A DNA stretch of 64,000 bases. It comes from Sulfurovum sp. (lineage in GTDB: Bacteria > Campylobacterota > Campylobacteria > Campylobacterales > Sulfurovaceae). The stretch is from NCBI GenBank assembly GCA_027068485.1, contig JAMOSB010000027.1:1-64000 (forward strand), in the 5' to 3' direction. The position numbers were made by a program, and so were the translations under genes. Positions 8,977-16,766 of the stretch are shown here, in pieces (position 1 is the stretch's first letter; every line of letters starts with the position of its first letter). The notes under the pieces are model-generated. The model searched no databases. It saw nothing but the letters and a program-made list of their open reading frames with translations, and was not told where the DNA came from.

Positions 8977-10731
8977 TTATCCTTTAAATCTGTATCGTGC
9001 AGCGTTGACGATCGCCAAAAGTGCTAGTATATTATAGAGTGACCACAAGAGGTTGACACTAAATCCTGTCAAGTACTCCCGATAGTCAAAAAGCAACATC
9101 AGTGAAGCGTAGACAATCGCCACTAGATAGAGGAGTATCAGAGCGATCTGCACCCGTACAAGCGAGAGGAACTCTCCCTCTTTGGCGACCTTTGAGGTGA
9201 CCACAAACTCAATGGGTCTTCCCCGTATCACATCCCAAAAGGCTTGGAGTACCATCGGGAAGATGGCGATAAAAAACTGTGAACCTCTATTGGACTCCAC
9301 CCCCCATGTCGCGATCATTAAGGTGATCTGATTGAAGAACAAGAACGGCACAAGATGGATAAAAAATGTCATCGAGTAGCTCTCAACAGGAGCGATATTG
9401 GTAAACATATAGAGGATAGGAGAGAGGAGAAGTATCACCAACCAGATCGCTCCCGTGTAGGACCAGAAGGTACTAAAATACATCAACTTCTGCCCTAGTG
9501 AGAGTCCTGAGTTGATAAACTTTCCAAACTCTTTTTGCATCAAGTCAATCGTCCCTCCTGCGTAGCGAAAACGCTGGGCACTCCAAGTGAGCATATCCAG
9601 AGGAGAGAGCATCTTCGACTCCACATCGGGGTGGAGTACCGACTTATAGCTCTTATCTGCGTAGGCGTGTACCAAGAGGGAGGTGTAGATATCCTCTGAG
9701 GTGTGGTAGGCGATATACTCTACATCCAACTCCCCCATCACCTCTTGAGCGTTGTTGGCCTCTACCACCCGTTCTCCCCACCGCTTGAGTGCTACGGTAC
9801 GCAGGGCATCCGTACGGTGAATAGAGGTCGCCCCACAACAAAATGATGCATTGTAGTTGTTGCGTCGTCGCTGAATAATATCAAAAAAGACCTGCGGGTC
9901 ATTGGCAAAGAGATCACTCCCCGTCTCAAGCTTCCCAAAGAGCTTCTGTACCACCTTGGCACTCACCTCTCCAACCACACCCGCCTTCTCTCGCCATTTG
10001 GTGGTGAGACTCTCCCCTTGGGTAAGGTCACAAAACCACTGTGGAGTCTGCACCCATGCGACACTACTATCTTTGAAGTAGCCCATAGTGTTGAGTAGAA
10101 TATCCTCAAAGAGACGGGTATCGGAGTCGATAATGACCATAAAATCCCCCCCCGTGATATCCATCGCATTAACCATCGCACCTGCCTTTCGTCCCTTTTT
10201 ACCCTCACGGGTAATCTGCCGAACCCCCTCCTCTTGTGCCATCTGTGTCATCGCCTCATTACGGCTATCATCGAGTAAGAAGACTGCTACTTTCCAGTTG
10301 GGTAGACGCTTCACTTTTTTGGCTGCTTTGATCGTCTCACGAACCAAGGCAGGGTCTTCATTGAAGACAGGGACATAGATGTCTATCTGAATGGGTTGAT
10401 CTAGGTAGTAGGGTTGTGCTGAGGGGGCTACCACCTCTGCCATCGTATGGGGAGCGGACTGCTTGGGGGTATCGTTTTGTCTCCAAAACCCAATCACCAC
10501 CAAAATCGTCCCAATAAACATCATCGTCTCCGCAAACGCTAAAGGGATAGCAAACCAAAGAGCCTCCATATTGAGCGAGCTACTCCAACGGTAGTAGATA
10601 TACCATGCCCCTAGTAGCAGAGTAATCACTCCAAAAAACTGGAATAACAGCTCTCGTAGGGTTGAGTGAGCTTGAGGGGTGTAGGGGGTGCGTTGCTCAT
10701 ACGCCTTATCTAAAAAATATAATGCACTCAT
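8977..10731 (-). CDS. Cellulose-synthase-like processive GT2 glycosyltransferase
   Basis: An inner-membrane processive glycosyltransferase that should polymerise a sugar from a nucleotide donor while extruding the chain. Two N-terminal membrane segments (about residues 25-80) are followed by a GT-A domain with the family's catalytic landmarks. These are DDS near residue 152, the DSD metal site near 200, SED (in place of the usual TED) near 345 and QRFRY (the QxxRW box) near 384. Four to six C-terminal membrane segments follow. At 584 aa it ends without a recognisable PilZ domain, so direct c-di-GMP control as in BcsA is not indicated. It lies between the sugar-nucleotide gene and the DUF3131 genes. 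The polymer cannot be named: cellulose, other beta-glucans, hyaluronan-like or mannan-type products all fit. Confidence 0.88.
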   Translation of the reverse strand: MSALYFLDKAYEQRTPYTPQAHSTLRELLFQFFGVITLLLGAWYIYYRWSSSLNMEALWFAIPLAFAETMMFIGTILVVIGFWRQNDTPKQSAPHTMAEVVAPSAQPYYLDQPIQIDIYVPVFNEDPALVRETIKAAKKVKRLPNWKVAVFLLDDSRNEAMTQMAQEEGVRQITREGKKGRKAGAMVNAMDITGGDFMVIIDSDTRLFEDILLNTMGYFKDSSVAWVQTPQWFCDLTQGESLTTKWREKAGVVGEVSAKVVQKLFGKLETGSDLFANDPQVFFDIIQRRRNNYNASFCCGATSIHRTDALRTVALKRWGERVVEANNAQEVMGELDVEYIAYHTSEDIYTSLLVHAYADKSYKSVLHPDVESKMLSPLDMLTWSAQRFRYAGGTIDLMQKEFGKFINSGLSLGQKLMYFSTFWSYTGAIWLVILLLSPILYMFTNIAPVESYSMTFFIHLVPFLFFNQITLMIATWGVESNRGSQFFIAIFPMVLQAFWDVIRGRPIEFVVTSKVAKEGEFLSLVRVQIALILLYLVAIVYASLMLLFDYREYLTGFSVNLLWSLYNILALLAIVNAARYRFKG

Positions 10732-10740
10732 CAGACAACA

Positions 10741-11841
10741 CTACTCACGCGAATCACCAATCAAAAGCGTATGCCCCTCATCATCAAGGCTAATATACCC
10801 TCCCGCCTCATCAATGACATACTTGCTATTGATGATATTTTTAATAAAGTGCTGATGGGGACCTATCTTGGTATAGCGAAGCAGAATACTCTGCTCAAAA
10901 GTCACGCCCTCTTTGAGGATAGCACCCGACTCAATGACACACGGACCAATCACCTTGACCCCCTTCTCCATACGCACACTATTACCGATATAGAGTGGGG
11001 GGATAAGCTCTACACTATCCAAGTCAATATCACAGTTGATCCCCATCCATATCCCAGGACGCACCTCTTTGCCATAGAGTGGTAAAGAGGGGATCTCTCC
11101 TTGCATCAACTGCATATTTGCACGGTAGAAATCAGCAGTCGTTCCCACATCAATCCAGTGAAACACAGGGACAAACGCATAGAAGTCCACCCCTCTCTCA
11201 ACCAGAGAAGGAAGAAGCTCTCCGCCAATATCATACGCTTGGTCTTGCGGGATAAGTTCAAGGATCTCAGGATTGAAGATATAGATACCTGTATTGATAC
11301 AGTTACTCTTCGCCTCGGCTACAGTTGGTTTCTCTTGAAAGCTCTGGATTTTGTTCTCCTCGTCAGTCACCACAACACCATAGCGGTAGACCTCTGATTT
11401 GGGTACCTCTTTACAGACAACCGTTGCCATCCCACCATGGGCTTTGTGGTATGCCATCGCTTCAGCCAGATCCAAATCGGTAATCGCATCCCCACAGATC
11501 ACCAAAAAAGGCTCATCAAAGAAGTTGGAGTACTCCTGTACACGCTTTAATCCACCCGCAGACCCCAACGCATCGGGTACCACCTCACCATTCTCCACAC
11601 GCCCCTCTAGTGAATAGGCGATATACATCCCTCTTGAGCGTCCATTTTGGTAGTGATCTTTAAGCATATTGGCTTTGTAGCTCACTGTGACGATCACCTC
11701 ATCAAACCCATGGGTTTTGAGTAGATCAAAGAGATACCCCATGATAGGTTTTTCTATCACAGGTACCATCGGTTTGGGGAGATCGTAGGTAAGTGGTCTC
11801 ACCCGTGTCCCCTCTCCTCCACTCAATATCACTGCTTTCAT
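10741..11841 (-). CDS. Sugar-1-phosphate nucleotidylyltransferase with left-handed beta-helix tail
   Basis: Forms an NDP-sugar from NTP and sugar-1-phosphate. The N-terminus carries the nucleotide-binding signature GGEGTRVRPLT followed by PKPMVPV, and GDAITDLDL near residue 109 supplies the metal-binding Asp. Residues after about 250 form hexapeptide-type repeats (IGNSVRMEKGVKVIGPCVI), as in bacterial mannose-1-phosphate guanylyltransferase-like and glucose-1-phosphate thymidylyltransferase-like enzymes. Which nucleotide and sugar are used cannot be decided by eye. It directly precedes the GT2 synthase with a 9-base gap, so it most likely makes that enzyme's donor. Confidence 0.85.
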   Translation of the reverse strand: MKAVILSGGEGTRVRPLTYDLPKPMVPVIEKPIMGYLFDLLKTHGFDEVIVTVSYKANMLKDHYQNGRSRGMYIAYSLEGRVENGEVVPDALGSAGGLKRVQEYSNFFDEPFLVICGDAITDLDLAEAMAYHKAHGGMATVVCKEVPKSEVYRYGVVVTDEENKIQSFQEKPTVAEAKSNCINTGIYIFNPEILELIPQDQAYDIGGELLPSLVERGVDFYAFVPVFHWIDVGTTADFYRANMQLMQGEIPSLPLYGKEVRPGIWMGINCDIDLDSVELIPPLYIGNSVRMEKGVKVIGPCVIESGAILKEGVTFEQSILLRYTKIGPHQHFIKNIINSKYVIDEAGGYISLDDEGHTLLIGDSRE

Positions 11842-11863
11842 TGCACATCCTCCTTTTTTACTG

Positions 11864-12178
11864 TTATACTTTGTCTATTGCTAGAATACGCATTAATCCT
11901 GCAGTAGTCATTATCTCACGCGGTTGTGTTGCCAAGTGGATAATCTCAAGACTTTTCTGGTGGCGTGTTGCCCACTGATGAAGTCGTACCAGTAGACTCA
12001 CGCCACTCGCATCAACAAACTCAACCCCAGCCAAATCGACTATCACACACCTAGCACCTGACTCAAACGCTTCTATAGCGTGTTGTTCTAAGGCTTTGGC
12101 AAGCTCAAACCGTACTACAGGCTTCTCAAAACAGATCCGTACAGAGACGTTCTCTTCTGCTGATACCACGATAGACAT
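11864..12178 (-). CDS. STAS-domain regulator (anti-sigma-factor-antagonist type)
   Basis: A 104-aa single STAS domain. The conserved loop reads DLAGVEFVDASGVSLLVRL, with Ser58 in DASG at the position phosphorylated in SpoIIAA-type proteins. STAS proteins of this type switch partners according to that phosphorylation. No cognate kinase or phosphatase is encoded nearby. It lies between the hydrolase-like lipoprotein and the pyrophosphorylase on the same strand with short gaps, so it is probably part of the same operon. SypA of Vibrio fischeri is a STAS protein that controls a polysaccharide locus, which makes a similar role here plausible but unproven. Confidence 0.8.
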   Translation of the reverse strand: MSIVVSAEENVSVRICFEKPVVRFELAKALEQHAIEAFESGARCVIVDLAGVEFVDASGVSLLVRLHQWATRHQKSLEIIHLATQPREIMTTAGLMRILAIDKV

Positions 12179-12196
12179 TATGCTACTCCTAGCTGT

Positions 12197-13552
12197 TTAG
12201 TTTGAAAAGAGTGCATCAAAGATACTCCCTTTAAAGCTGATATCTCCCATCATATACTTATCGACTTCATCTCGTGCAGAGGTCTTGATAATCCCCAAAT
12301 GATACTCATTATTCAGAAAATACTGATATCCATTAATATCATGTTGAGGATCATCAAAGAGTTTCATCACCGCAAACCCAAAGAGACCACTCTGATAGAG
12401 TTCCTCTTTACGATCCATCATAGCCAGATAGAAGTTCTCTGCTACATCCTCCCAACCACTCAAATCTAGCTCCGACTCCTCAATAGCACCATTGCTATTG
12501 TCATCACTCCATGTTGCGGTTGCAATCGTAATGTGAGAGAGGAAGACGGGCTTATGGTACTTCTCGTTCATATAGGTAGAGAGATTGATAATCCGTGTAT
12601 CAAGATACTCAATCCCTAGCTCATCGTTGGTGTAACTACGAGGATTGGGACTCTCTTGGCTTCCAGGGTCATCATGGTCACGACTAAACTGCCCTACCAT
12701 CTCACTAAATGAGAGAAAATCAAGCTTAGGAAGGAGTAGCGTATAGATCGGCTCAACACTATCCCACATCTTCTTATCTCCCAAGGCACACGGGCTATAG
12801 CCACATGAGACATGGCTATCGGTAGCACTACGAAGCCCAGCATCCATCATGGATAGAGAGAAGAGGGTATCTTCAGTTCCACCTCTTAGCGTATCGATCG
12901 CCTGAGCCAAAGTCTTGGCAAAAGTCTCTTGCTCCTCTTGGGTAGGGGTATGGACTACACTATTTTTATTGAACTCTGGTTCCATAATAACAATCTTCTT
13001 ACCCTTGAGCTTCTGAAGAAACTTGAGAACCTTTTGGTTGTGTGTGTAGTACTCCTGCGTGGTATCGGCATCAGGAAGCCCCCCTGCGAGTTCATCAGCA
13101 AAGTACCAGTAGTTGAAGACAGGAACATAGCCTAGATCCATAGCCGATTGAATATCATCGACACTCACCCAGTTCTCTTCCCAATACTTGCTGATCCAAT
13201 AGACCACATACTTGGTCTTTTTAAGCTTGGACTGTAGCTCCTTGAAGGCAGCCCCATCAAACTTCTCAATAGGCTGATAGCGAGAGACCTGATCTATCTT
13301 ATCATTGAAGATCAAATCGGCACTACTGAGCCATATTGGTGTATCACTTCCATCACTAAAGGGGTAGGCACCATCCATTCCTATACCGACATTAAAACTC
13401 TCATAGAGCGTATCCCATTTTGTTGAGTCATTTGTCTCTGTATTGTCTATCATCTCTTTAGGTGAGGTATCTGATGAACCCCCTCCACCACTACATCCAA
13501 CCATTATCAGTAATAGTATACTCCATACTATCACTCCTCCTATGCGTCTCAT
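12197..13552 (-). CDS. Lipoprotein with a glycoside-hydrolase-like fold (putative)
   Basis: The N-terminus is a lipoprotein signal (hydrophobic stretch then MVGC lipobox, Cys about residue 20), followed by a Gly/Ser spacer. The rest contains the segment types of a TIM-barrel glycosidase: YVVYWISKYW, VPVFNYWYF, VIMEPEFNK (a Glu at a beta-strand end), DFLSFSEM and KPVFLSHITIA. An Asp/Asn-rich loop (DDNSNGAIEESELD) resembles an EF-hand-type calcium site. No family can be named with confidence. As first gene of the minus-strand polysaccharide locus it fits the usual accessory hydrolase of synthase-dependent systems, which trims or releases polymer. It is transcribed divergently from the asparaginase-domain gene. 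Confidence 0.6.
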   Translation of the reverse strand: MRRIGGVIVWSILLLIMVGCSGGGGSSDTSPKEMIDNTETNDSTKWDTLYESFNVGIGMDGAYPFSDGSDTPIWLSSADLIFNDKIDQVSRYQPIEKFDGAAFKELQSKLKKTKYVVYWISKYWEENWVSVDDIQSAMDLGYVPVFNYWYFADELAGGLPDADTTQEYYTHNQKVLKFLQKLKGKKIVIMEPEFNKNSVVHTPTQEEQETFAKTLAQAIDTLRGGTEDTLFSLSMMDAGLRSATDSHVSCGYSPCALGDKKMWDSVEPIYTLLLPKLDFLSFSEMVGQFSRDHDDPGSQESPNPRSYTNDELGIEYLDTRIINLSTYMNEKYHKPVFLSHITIATATWSDDNSNGAIEESELDLSGWEDVAENFYLAMMDRKEELYQSGLFGFAVMKLFDDPQHDINGYQYFLNNEYHLGIIKTSARDEVDKYMMGDISFKGSIFDALFSN

Positions 13553-13581
13553 TGCGTATCTCCATTCTCTTAAGTGGTGCC

Positions 13582-13587
13582 ATTCTA
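13582..13587 (-). promoter_or_regulatory. Candidate -10 box for the polysaccharide locus
   Basis: On the minus strand this reads TAGAAT, 30 bases upstream of the lipoprotein ATG, in a 198-bp divergent intergenic region that also contains an eight-base T run (13612-13619). No clear -35 is visible, which is normal for this phylum. Confidence 0.35.
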
Positions 13588-13688
13588 AACAAAACTACTT
13601 TATAGTCGCCTTTTTTTTAGCCCATAGTCTATTAAAAGGAGTAATCTATATGATTACTTTTTTATATTCAACGAAGAGAAACGAATCT

Positions 13689-13694
13689 TATACT
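13689..13694 (+). promoter_or_regulatory. Candidate -10 box for the asparaginase-domain gene
   Basis: TATACT lies about 57 bases upstream of the start at 13751, in an AT-rich stretch. The gene itself has a good ribosome site (AGAAGGAG) about 9 bases before the ATG. Confidence 0.35.
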
Positions 13695-13750
13695 AAAATA
13701 GTTACGAAATGATTACAAAATGACAATCAAGAAGTAGAAGGAGTCCAATC

Positions 13751-14251
13751 ATGAGAAAAATAGTCCTTATCGATACAGGAGGCACCTTTAATAAATGTTA
13801 CAATCGTGTTACGGGTAGACTAGAGATTGATACGAGTGGTCACGCACTCCAGATGATAGCCAAACAGTGGCTCTGTGCATTTGAGACGATTCAGATCATC
13901 GGAAAAGATAGTCTGCTGATAGAGGAGGAGGATAGAGCCCTTCTTGCACAGACGATTCTATCACACAATGCGAGTCACTATGTGATCATCCACGGTACCG
14001 ATACCATTGATATCACCGCACACTATCTTCAGCAATACCTAGGCTCTCAACGGGTTGTCCTCACAGGAGCGATGGTACCCTTCTCTATTGACCCCATTGA
14101 GGCGACAGCCAATCTCGCCTTGGCGATAGGCTACCTCACCGCAGAGGACTCCCCCACCATCGCCATCGCACTCAATGGAGTCGTCGATCACTATAGACAA
14201 ATCAAAAAAGATCGGATACGGGGTAAATTTATCTCCTATCCGTTACAATAG
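13751..14251 (+). CDS. Stand-alone asparaginase N-terminal-domain protein
   Basis: A 166-aa protein matching only the N-terminal domain of type I/II L-asparaginases. The first catalytic motif TGGTF (Thr12) and the second motif HGTDT (about residues 87-91) are both present, and VVLTGAMVP follows as in the full enzymes. Full-length asparaginases are about 330 aa and complete the active site with the C-terminal domain, which is absent. The stop is followed by an unrelated lipoprotein gene, so this is a naturally short form or an old truncation. Short asparaginase-domain proteins occur in other Campylobacterota as far as I recall. Activity on asparagine is uncertain. Confidence 0.75.
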   Translation: MRKIVLIDTGGTFNKCYNRVTGRLEIDTSGHALQMIAKQWLCAFETIQIIGKDSLLIEEEDRALLAQTILSHNASHYVIIHGTDTIDITAHYLQQYLGSQRVVLTGAMVPFSIDPIEATANLALAIGYLTAEDSPTIAIALNGVVDHYRQIKKDRIRGKFISYPLQ

Positions 14252-14280
14252 CACTTTAAGTTTGCCCAAAAGGAACCCTT

Positions 14281-14631
14281 ATGAACCACTCAAGACTACT
14301 CCCCCTCCTCCTAGCACTAGGTCTAACCGCTTGTACTCCACCAACACCTACACCTACCAAACCCCATACCACCTATGAAGCCCCCACGCCACAGAAACAA
14401 CAACGCTACCAAGCAACCATGATAAAGATCGCTTCAACCATCAAGGATGACAAACACTACAGACGCATCGCCCTTGATACACCAGAGAAAAAAGCGTGGT
14501 TTAAATCCCTCACTTACCGTCTATGGGATAGACAGATTACCCGCCATCAGTTTATCGCAGAGGGACTCGCGAAGTACCCTACACATCGCTATGAGTTTGC
14601 CTTTGTGGTCAAAGGCTTCTCACGCTACTAA
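14281..14631 (+). CDS. Small lipoprotein of unknown function
   Basis: A 116-aa protein with a lipoprotein signal peptide (LALGLTAC, Cys about residue 18), a Pro/Thr-rich spacer and a short basic helical domain. A ribosome site (AAAAGGA) sits about 8 bases upstream. It lies 29 bases after the asparaginase-domain gene and may be co-transcribed with it. Its 3' end overlaps the convergent queC by 4 bases. I do not recognise a family. Confidence 0.7.
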   Translation: MNHSRLLPLLLALGLTACTPPTPTPTKPHTTYEAPTPQKQQRYQATMIKIASTIKDDKHYRRIALDTPEKKAWFKSLTYRLWDRQITRHQFIAEGLAKYPTHRYEFAFVVKGFSRY

Positions 14632-15296
14632 GCCTCATAGACAATGGGGTCAACTACCCCCGCCTGCTCAAAGCCATGCAACCGCAATCGACAGCTATCA
14701 CACACCCCGCACGCCCTCTCTTGGGACTGATAACAGCTCCAAGTATCCTCTAGGGGTACGCCAAGAGTGAGAGATTTGGCTACAATCTCAGACTTCTTAA
14801 GGTGTACCAGAGGCATCTCGATACTAAGATGTGTTGACTCCTTTGTCCCAAGATTGATCGCGGATTCCATCTGCTCGATATAGTGCTGACGACAATCAGG
14901 ATAGCCACTACTATCCTCCTCCACCACACCGATATAGAGAGCCGTAGCCCCATGCTTCTCCGCAATAGCAGTCGCAATCGAGAGAAAGATACCATTACGA
15001 AACGGCACATAGGTCACAGGTACCCCCTCCTCTACTCCACCCGTAGGGACGGCAATACCCTTATCAATCAACGCCGATGCACCAATCTGTGCAAAGAAAT
15101 CCAGATCGACCTCATAAGACGCTACTGCTCCTAGATAATCCCTCATCTTACGAAACGCCTCAAGCTCTTTGGCTTGGGTACGCTGTGCATAGTTAAAGTG
15201 TAACGCGATAATCTCATACCCCGCCTCCTGTGCGATCTTCGCACTCAAGGCACTATCCATACCCCCAGAGATAATACAGACTGCTTTTTTCTTCAT
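14628..15296 (-). CDS. queC: 7-cyano-7-deazaguanine synthase
   Basis: Converts 7-carboxy-7-deazaguanine to preQ0 with ATP and ammonia, in the queuosine tRNA-modification pathway. The PP-loop ATP pyrophosphatase motif SGGMDSAL is at residues 10-17. The C-terminus carries the zinc site (CYQSQERACGVCDSC pattern, about residues 188-202). Length (222 aa) is normal. It is read from its own promoter divergently from ybeY, with very little space between the two starts. No other queuosine genes are in the window. Confidence 0.93.
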   Translation of the reverse strand: MKKKAVCIISGGMDSALSAKIAQEAGYEIIALHFNYAQRTQAKELEAFRKMRDYLGAVASYEVDLDFFAQIGASALIDKGIAVPTGGVEEGVPVTYVPFRNGIFLSIATAIAEKHGATALYIGVVEEDSSGYPDCRQHYIEQMESAINLGTKESTHLSIEMPLVHLKKSEIVAKSLTLGVPLEDTWSCYQSQERACGVCDSCRLRLHGFEQAGVVDPIVYEA

Positions 15297-15346
15297 TGGC
15301 GACTCTTTTTTACTGCCATTTTACCAAGATTTGGATAAACTTCGGC

Positions 15347-15784
15347 ATGCTAATAGACTTAGAGAACCAAACCCATCTCACTGTAGATACGACCCTCCTT
15401 GAAGCGATTGCGTCGCGTTTGACGACTCAGGGTATTGAGCTTATCCTCACAGACAACACCACCATCGCCAAGCTCAATCAAACACATCGCAATAAGGCAA
15501 CCCCTACAGATGTACTAAGCTTCCCCCTAGAGACTCCCTTTACACAAGAGTCACTCTGTGGTATGCCTCTAGGCTCTGTGGTGATCTCCGCAGACTTTGT
15601 CAAGTCAGGAGCTAAGGCGTTTGGGCATACTGAGCAAGAGGAGCTTACCCTCCTCTTTATCCATGGGCTACTCCATCTTTTGGGGTATGATCATGAGTGT
15701 GATAGTGGAGAGATGCGTCAAGAGGAGCAGGCTCTCATTGAAGCGTTTGGACTCCCCTCTAGTCTTATAGTCAGAACAGTTTAA
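15347..15784 (+). CDS. ybeY: YbeY endoribonuclease / rRNA maturation factor
   Basis: A single-strand endoribonuclease needed for 16S rRNA 3'-end processing and ribosome quality control. The zinc-binding signature HGLLHLLGYDHE is at about residues 105-116, and the three His are present. I start it at the ATG at 15347 (145 aa); a longer frame to a TTG at 15296 would overlap the queC start and adds residues not typical of the family. The exchanger gene follows 14 bases after its stop. Confidence 0.92.
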   Translation: MLIDLENQTHLTVDTTLLEAIASRLTTQGIELILTDNTTIAKLNQTHRNKATPTDVLSFPLETPFTQESLCGMPLGSVVISADFVKSGAKAFGHTEQEELTLLFIHGLLHLLGYDHECDSGEMRQEEQALIEAFGLPSSLIVRTV

Positions 15785-15798
15785 TAGATAGGATAGTA

Positions 15799-16734
15799 AT
15801 GGATTTTGTTATATTTGTACTCGCCATGGGCGTATTGATATGGGGTGCGGATCTCCTCATCGACCAGAGTGAGCGTATTGCGTTGCAGTTTAAGATACCT
15901 GAGTTTATCATCGGGGCGACACTCATCGCACTGGGTACCTCCCTACCAGAGATGGCAGCAAGTATCGTTGCGAGTATTAATGGTCAAGCAGAGATTGCCA
16001 TCGCCAATGTTATCGGAAGTAATGTACTCAATATCACCTTGGTACTCGCCACTGTCTTCCTTGTTGCTAAAAATATCAACCCCACACGCGACTTTTTTGC
16101 CAAAGATAGTACTTGGGCATTGGTACCTGTATTGGTCTTTGTCTTGATGATCATTGATGGGACGATCTCTCGTTTTGATGCCTCACTACTCCTGCTTTTG
16201 ATGGGATCGTATATCCTCTTTTTACTCTATGATGCCAAGGATATTCCACTCGAAATAGATGACAAAGAGGAGGCAGCAAGTGACTTTAGCTGGGCAAAGG
16301 TGATACCAATACTCCTTGGGGGATTGGTACTAGTGATTATTGGGGCACACTTCACTGTCGAGAGTGCTTCTGAGATCGCTAGAGCCTTCGGGGTAAGTGA
16401 GTGGATTATTGGGATTATTATGATCTCTCTTGGTACCTCTCTTCCTGAGCTTGTTGTGAGTATCTCCGCAGCGATTAAAGGGAAAGTCGATATGGCAATA
16501 GGCAATATCATCGGCTCCAATATGGCAAATACCACCATCGTCCTTGGTGCGGCTGCGATGGTCAACCCTATGAGCTTCACAGTCTCATCCTATCTCTTCG
16601 ATATTGCCACGATGGGGATAGCTACCCTTCTGCTTGTCTTCATCACCGCTAACAAACTCTACAACAAATCAGCGGGTATTAGTCTGATTATCATCTTGGG
16701 ACTCTTCTTGGAGCATACACTCCAGAGCCTCTAA
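15799..16734 (+). CDS. Na+/Ca2+ (CaCA family) exchanger
   Basis: An integral membrane antiporter of the YrbG/CaxA type that expels calcium in exchange for sodium. The two inverted alpha-repeats are visible: GTSLPEMAASIVASI followed by IGSNVLN at about residues 49-80, and GTSLPELVVSISAAI followed by IGSNMAN at about 213-245. Each has the GTS(L/x)PE ion-binding signature. Ten membrane segments fit the 311-aa length. It follows ybeY closely and ends convergently against mrdA with a hairpin terminator between them. Confidence 0.9.
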   Translation: MDFVIFVLAMGVLIWGADLLIDQSERIALQFKIPEFIIGATLIALGTSLPEMAASIVASINGQAEIAIANVIGSNVLNITLVLATVFLVAKNINPTRDFFAKDSTWALVPVLVFVLMIIDGTISRFDASLLLLLMGSYILFLLYDAKDIPLEIDDKEEAASDFSWAKVIPILLGGLVLVIIGAHFTVESASEIARAFGVSEWIIGIIMISLGTSLPELVVSISAAIKGKVDMAIGNIIGSNMANTTIVLGAAAMVNPMSFTVSSYLFDIATMGIATLLLVFITANKLYNKSAGISLIIILGLFLEHTLQSL

Positions 16735-16738
16735 TCCA

Positions 16739-16766
16739 CCCCCTCTTGGGGGAGAGAGCCTCCCCC
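16739..16766. terminator. Two overlapping GC hairpins between convergent genes
   Basis: CCCCC-tctt-GGGGG (16739-16752) and GGGGGAG-agagc-CTCCCCC (16748-16766) share the central G run, so only one can form at a time. They sit exactly between the ends of the exchanger gene and mrdA and probably end transcription in both directions, though neither has a long T run. Confidence 0.6.

Noticed and set aside
14175-14378. Plus-strand frame overlapping the end of the asparaginase-domain gene and the lipoprotein
   Set aside because: It overlaps two better-supported genes in another frame, is Pro/Thr-rich by chance and lacks a ribosome site.
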